49,287 nucleotides of DNA, taken from the NCBI GenBank assembly GCA_966128725.1, contig CBHYLN010000021.1:1-49287 (forward strand). The letters run 5' to 3'. The notes under the pieces are model-generated. The model worked only from the letters and a program-made list of their open reading frames with translations. It ran no database searches and had not been told where the DNA came from. Numbering within the stretch: position 1 is the stretch's first letter; every line of letters begins with the position of its first letter. Both the position numbers and the translations under genes were made by a program. Shown here in pieces: positions 45,854 to 49,287 of this stretch. Source of the stretch: JAFDZV01 sp966128725. Lineage in GTDB: Bacteria > Bacteroidota > Ignavibacteria > OLB7.

Positions 45854-46492
45854 CTACAGATCCACAACAATCGGCGCGCGGCGTGGGCGATACTGGCTGT
45901 CGCAGATCGCGGCGTTCGCCACCAGCACCTCGCGGCCGTCGTCGGCGCAAAACCGGTGCAGGCCGTAGCCCTCGTGCACGTGCCCGCACACAAGCAGGCG
46001 CAGATTTGGAAGTTCCGCAATGCGCTGTCGGAGGTCCGCGCATCCAACCATTTCCCCTCGGCTGGTGCAATCGCCCAGCCCGTAGGGCGGCCCATGCACC
46101 ACCAGCACCTCCGTATCGTCCGGTATCAACCGCCAATGATGCGCGATAGCCTCACCCCTTGCCCTGTTGAACGCCCAATCGTGAAACCATGGCTGCACCG
46201 GGCTTCCCCAGAATCGCAGACCGGCCACAACCGCGCCGCTGTCCTCCAGATACGTTGCGGCGGTAATCAGCGAGCGCGCCTGCTCCGGGTTGCGCTCGAA
46301 CAGCGCGTCGTGGTTGCCGGCGATCAGCACCTTCCCGGCATGCGGGAGCTCACCAAGCCAGGCATTGAAGGCACGAATCTGTGCACTGGTGCCGTTGGCG
46401 ACAATGTCGCCGGCATGCACCAGAACATCACCATCCGGCACGGCAACCGAACCGTGCTGGCCATGTGTGTCGGACAGGCAGACAATGCGCAT
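45854..46492 (-). CDS. Calcineurin-like metallophosphoesterase
   Basis: A 212-residue phosphoesterase with the full binuclear metal site in order: LSDTHGQH (DxH, residues ~7-9), GDVLVHAGDI (GDxxxxxGD), IAGNHDAL (GNHD), VVHGPPYG and CGHVHEGYG (GHxH). It belongs to the YfcE/MPPED-like group of soluble phosphodiesterases, whose substrate cannot be read here. The ATG at 46492 begins MRIVCLSDTHG directly, the family's usual start. Confidence 0.92.
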   Translation of the reverse strand: MRIVCLSDTHGQHGSVAVPDGDVLVHAGDIVANGTSAQIRAFNAWLGELPHAGKVLIAGNHDALFERNPEQARSLITAATYLEDSGAVVAGLRFWGSPVQPWFHDWAFNRARGEAIAHHWRLIPDDTEVLVVHGPPYGLGDCTSRGEMVGCADLRQRIAELPNLRLLVCGHVHEGYGLHRFCADDGREVLVANAAICDSQYRPRRAPIVVDL

Positions 46493-46591
46493 GATCGTAT
46501 ATCGACGTGTTGGGATATCGGGGAGCCTGACGCTGCATACATGCCACACGTGCGCAGCGCCGGGCACAACCGGAGATAGTTCAGCGGGCCA

Positions 46592-47659
46592 TCATGCGCC
46601 CAGCACGTACGCCGCAACAAGCCGGGCCGTTTTCACCACGATGGGCCAGGTAACCGCCGAAGGCAGATCGCGCGCGGTGTGGTAACCGGGATTGCGCGGA
46701 TGGCGTGGGTCCGAGCGCCACGGCGCGCAGCTCTCCATCAGCAACACCGCCGGCATGCCGGCACGATCGAACGACTCGTTGTCACTTTTATCGCACGGGC
46801 CGGCGCCGGCGCCAAGCTCCAGCGGAATGCCGGCGCGGTCGCGCGCGGCAACCAGATCACGGGCCAGCCAGCGGGATCGCGACGTGGAGAATACCGGCAG
46901 ATAATGCGCGCGCGGATTGAAGCCCACCATGTCCATCGCGATCACGCCGCGAATCGGGCGGCCGGATTGGGCAAGCACCCCTGCCAGCCGACGGCTGCCA
47001 AGATGATGCGCGTCGCGGTGGCCCAGCCCGGCGTAATCCGGGTTGCGTTCCTCGGCGTTGCAGGCCGCGAAGATCAGCGTGTAGTGCGGAGGGCGGCCGG
47101 CATTTGCAACCAACGCCAACACCTCCAGCATCACGGCCACGCCGGTGGCGTTGTCGTCGGCGCCGGGCGCGCGCATGCGTCCGTGGCCGCCCTTCCACCC
47201 TGGGTCGCGGCTGGCCGAGGCATCCAGATGTGCGCACAGCACCAGCGCGCTATCCACTTCGCCGGGCACCACGGCCATCGGGTTGACCAGCGGTGAAGCC
47301 GCCCGCAACGAACGCCGCGCCACCATGAACGTGTCGCCGCGGACATCGGCCGCATACGCCTGCATCCGAGCGATGATGTAATCGGTACTCCAGCGATTCC
47401 CGGCCGTGAACACCACACGCGAGCCCGTGCCGTTGGCGCCGGCCAACGCCGCAACGTGAGCGCGCAGTCGCGCCTCCAGGTTTGGCTGATCGGGCGGCGG
47501 CGCCGGGCGGTCCGGCCGGGGGCGCAGCGGCAGGGCAATTCCCGATGCGGCAACGCCAATACCAATCGCGATCAGGATCGGCATCAGGGGCCACGGCATC
47601 AGGCGTACAGCCCGGCGGCGCATGGCCGTGCCCGCTGGCACCGTGGCGTGGATTGGCAT
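46592..47659 (-). CDS. M28-family zinc aminopeptidase, membrane-anchored or exported
   Basis: A 355-residue protein with an N-terminal hydrophobic segment (LMPWPLMPILIAIGIGVAASGIAL). The M28 metal-ligand series is complete: CAHLDASAS (His, Asp region), PGADDNATGVA (bridging Asp), AACNAEERNP (catalytic Glu-Glu), IAMDMVGF (Asp) and PGYHTARDLP (His). It probably removes N-terminal residues outside the cytoplasm. The start is uncertain: the ATG at 47659 follows the mtaB stop by 20 nt, and the one at 47623 also fits. The frame stays open far upstream only as a shadow of mtaB. Confidence 0.85.
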   Translation of the reverse strand: MPIHATVPAGTAMRRRAVRLMPWPLMPILIAIGIGVAASGIALPLRPRPDRPAPPPDQPNLEARLRAHVAALAGANGTGSRVVFTAGNRWSTDYIIARMQAYAADVRGDTFMVARRSLRAASPLVNPMAVVPGEVDSALVLCAHLDASASRDPGWKGGHGRMRAPGADDNATGVAVMLEVLALVANAGRPPHYTLIFAACNAEERNPDYAGLGHRDAHHLGSRRLAGVLAQSGRPIRGVIAMDMVGFNPRAHYLPVFSTSRSRWLARDLVAARDRAGIPLELGAGAGPCDKSDNESFDRAGMPAVLLMESCAPWRSDPRHPRNPGYHTARDLPSAVTWPIVVKTARLVAAYVLGA

Positions 47660-47679
47660 GGTTGGGAATGGATTGGTGA

Positions 47680-49065
47680 TCAAGAATGCAACACCGGCAG
47701 CACCGGCAGGCGCAGGCCGGATTCGGCGCCGCGGCCCAGCGCGGCAATATCGGCCAGGAGTTCGGCAGCGCAGTGTTCGCCATTGAACTCGCCCAGGCGC
47801 ACATCCAGAATCGCGTTCGGCAGCGCATCGTGATACGGAACCGCCACGCGGATATAGTTTTCGGTGAAGCCGAACACCATGGGGCCGCCGGAGCCGTGCT
47901 CGAACAGCACCCGCCGCTGGCTGCCCTGATGGGCCGCGGCAAACGCGGCGCGCTTCTTCTCCGAAAGCGCCCGCAGCATGCGTGTGCGCTCGCGGCGCGC
48001 GGCCACCGGCACAACACCATCGTACGCCGCCGCCGGCGTGTTCTCGCGCTCGGAGTACGTAAACACATGGAAGTAGGCAACCGGCAGCGCGTGCAGGAAA
48101 TCGAACGTCTCCTGGAAGTGCGCGTCGGTTTCGCCGGGGAAGCCCACAATCACATCCACGCCGATGGCCGCGCCGGGCAGCGCCGCAACGATCAGCTTCG
48201 CGCGCTCGCGGTACAACGCCGAGCGATACCGACGGCGCATGCGGGCCAGCATCGCGTCCGATCCGCTCTGCAGCGGGATATGGAAATGCGGAAGCATCCT
48301 GTCGCTTTCGGCGGTGAGCGCGATGATCTCCGGTGTAAGCAGATTGGGCTCGATGGAGCTGATACGCAGGCGCTCCAGGCCGGGAACGTCGTGCAGGCGC
48401 CGCAGCAGATCCAGCAGCGTCTCCTTCCGGCGGCGGCCGAAGTCGCCCACGTTGACGCCTGTAATCACGATTTCGCGGAAGCCGTTCGCCACCAGCGTGC
48501 ATGCCTGTTCGTAGGCATCCTCGATAGGCTGGCTGCGACTGCCGCCGCGCGCAAGCGGGATGGTGCAGAACGAACAATTGTAGTCACACCCATCCTGCAC
48601 CTTCAGGAACGCACGGGTACGGGCGTCCTCCGCGCCGCTGTAGGCCGGACCAAAGCCCCCATCCTGGCCGATGTCGCCAACGATGACACGCGGCACATCG
48701 CGCTTGGCGAAGTTTTCGGCAAGCTCCACCACACGGAACTTCTCGGCCGAGCCAAGCACCAGGTCCACCCCTTCAATCGAAGCGATCTCCTCCGGCTGCA
48801 ACTGCGCGTAGCACCCGGTAACCACCACATAGGCGTTCGGGTTGGCGCGCAACGCCCGGCGCACAAGCTGCCGGCACTCGCGATCGGCATTCTCCGTCAC
48901 CGTGCAGGAATTGATCACCACGACATCGGACGCCGTGCCGAACTCCGTTACGTGAAACCCCTCACGACGAAAGCGCTCGCCAATGGTGCTGGTTTCGGCA
49001 TAGTTCAGCTTGCAGCCAAGCGTGTGCAGCGCAACGCTGCGCGATATGTTCTCCGTGCTGCTCAT
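47680..49065 (-). CDS. mtaB: tRNA (N6-threonylcarbamoyladenosine-C2)-methylthiotransferase
   Basis: A 461-residue radical-SAM methylthiotransferase that converts t6A to ms2t6A at position 37 of ANN-decoding tRNAs. The N-terminal UPF0004 domain holds its three cluster Cys in LGCKLNYAE, NSCTVTENADREC and TGCYAQL. The radical-SAM motif is CDYNCSFCTIPLARG (CxxxCxxC) near residues 160-175. TGVNVGDFG, ISSIEPNLL, HIPLQSGSD and VDVIVGFPGETD follow, with a short TRAM-like C-terminus. The ATG at 49065 is chosen, with AGGGG in front. Tandem 67-bp repeats begin about 20 bp upstream. The M28 peptidase follows. Confidence 0.95.
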   Translation of the reverse strand: MSSTENISRSVALHTLGCKLNYAETSTIGERFRREGFHVTEFGTASDVVVINSCTVTENADRECRQLVRRALRANPNAYVVVTGCYAQLQPEEIASIEGVDLVLGSAEKFRVVELAENFAKRDVPRVIVGDIGQDGGFGPAYSGAEDARTRAFLKVQDGCDYNCSFCTIPLARGGSRSQPIEDAYEQACTLVANGFREIVITGVNVGDFGRRRKETLLDLLRRLHDVPGLERLRISSIEPNLLTPEIIALTAESDRMLPHFHIPLQSGSDAMLARMRRRYRSALYRERAKLIVAALPGAAIGVDVIVGFPGETDAHFQETFDFLHALPVAYFHVFTYSERENTPAAAYDGVVPVAARRERTRMLRALSEKKRAAFAAAHQGSQRRVLFEHGSGGPMVFGFTENYIRVAVPYHDALPNAILDVRLGEFNGEHCAAELLADIAALGRGAESGLRLPVLPVLHS

Positions 49066-49085
49066 GATTTCGCCCCTAATATAGC

Positions 49086-49287
49086 TCAACTCGACGCGTT
49101 GGACATGCAACATCACGGGCGGCACGCCACTGCCCCATATCGCCTCGCATGCCTAACTCGATGCGTTGGACATGCAACATCACGGGCGGCACGCCACTGC
49201 CCCAAAACGTATCGCATGCCTAATTCGACGAATTGGACATGCAACATCACGGGCGGCACGCCACTGCCCCAAAACGTATCGCATGCC
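49086..49287. repeat. 67-bp tandem direct repeats at the window edge
   Basis: GGACATGCAACATCACGGGC begins each unit at 49101, 49168 and 49235, a 67-bp period. The first 36-37 bases of each unit are identical; the rest varies slightly. The third unit is cut by the window's end. Because 67 is not a multiple of 3, the array is not one continuous coding repeat. It lies directly upstream of mtaB. Confidence 0.95.

Noticed and set aside
47660..48577. Upstream extension of the M28 peptidase frame, making 661 residues
   Set aside because: This part overlaps mtaB on the same strand in another frame and reads as Arg/Gly/Pro-rich sequence unlike M28 proteins. The real protein begins after the mtaB stop.
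49086..49287. CRISPR array
   Set aside because: The segments between the identical cores are themselves related, and the period is 67 bp with only ~30 bp of variable sequence, so these are simple tandem repeats; no cas genes are near.

Overview
This 49.3-kb window is GC-rich, densely packed bacterial DNA. It most likely comes from the Fibrobacterota-Chlorobiota-Bacteroidota (FCB) assemblage, perhaps a Chlorobiota or Kapabacteria relative. Three things support that. A large secreted protein (30770-33196) ends in a type IX secretion (Por) sorting domain. Several genes are preceded by the Bacteroidota-type -7 box TAnnTTTG (near 4725, 12878, 20443, 23430 and 27628, the last with a TTG 20 nt upstream). 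There is a dnaN-recF-DUF721-gyrB cluster and an ATP-dependent PEP carboxykinase. The placement is inference; no 16S rRNA or tRNA gene is visible.

Layout. 1-305: the 3' end of a class II fumarase whose leucine codons look unlike the rest. 555-7000: an RluE-type pseudouridine synthase, an ABC-2 exporter pair, queA divergent from a methyltransferase, an unrecognised gene and a GroES-like protein. 7142-10269 (minus): thioredoxin reductase, a small protein, ribosome recycling factor and proline dehydrogenase. 10470-15262: a YfhO-type membrane protein divergent from xseA-xseB and a lipoprotein preceded by short tandem repeats. 15456-17722: pckA and a small secreted protein. 17926-23188 (minus): gyrB, DUF721, recF and dnaN, without dnaA. 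23448-25967: recX plus a CPXCG protein, facing a CobW-type metallochaperone and a YkgJ-type cysteine-cluster protein.

26302-33196 is the accessory part: an LVIVD-repeat protein, an unknown lipoprotein behind a clear promoter and palindrome, a small membrane protein, a probable outer-membrane protein and the T9SS cargo protein. Two genes here, 26302 and 30770, are each followed, 3 nt after the stop codon, by related ~117-bp elements with inverted ends. 33537-39334: MgtE divergent from an NRAMP-related transporter, a methyltransferase, and an NfeD-flotillin pair. 39719-49065: an orphan LuxR-type regulator, Tex, a lipoprotein, a DUF885 metallopeptidase-like protein, a metallophosphoesterase, an M28 peptidase and MtaB. 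The window ends inside a 67-bp tandem repeat directly upstream of mtaB.

Most genes are housekeeping: DNA replication and repair (dnaN, recF, gyrB, recX, xseAB), tRNA/rRNA modification (queA, mtaB, rluE), translation (frr), redox and central metabolism (trxB, pckA, ProDH, fumC), and metal handling (mgtE, NRAMP, CobW). The most unusual signals are non-coding: the paired 3' elements, the -7 boxes that sit 4-10 nt from start codons and so predict leaderless mRNAs, and heptamer-phased tandem repeats.
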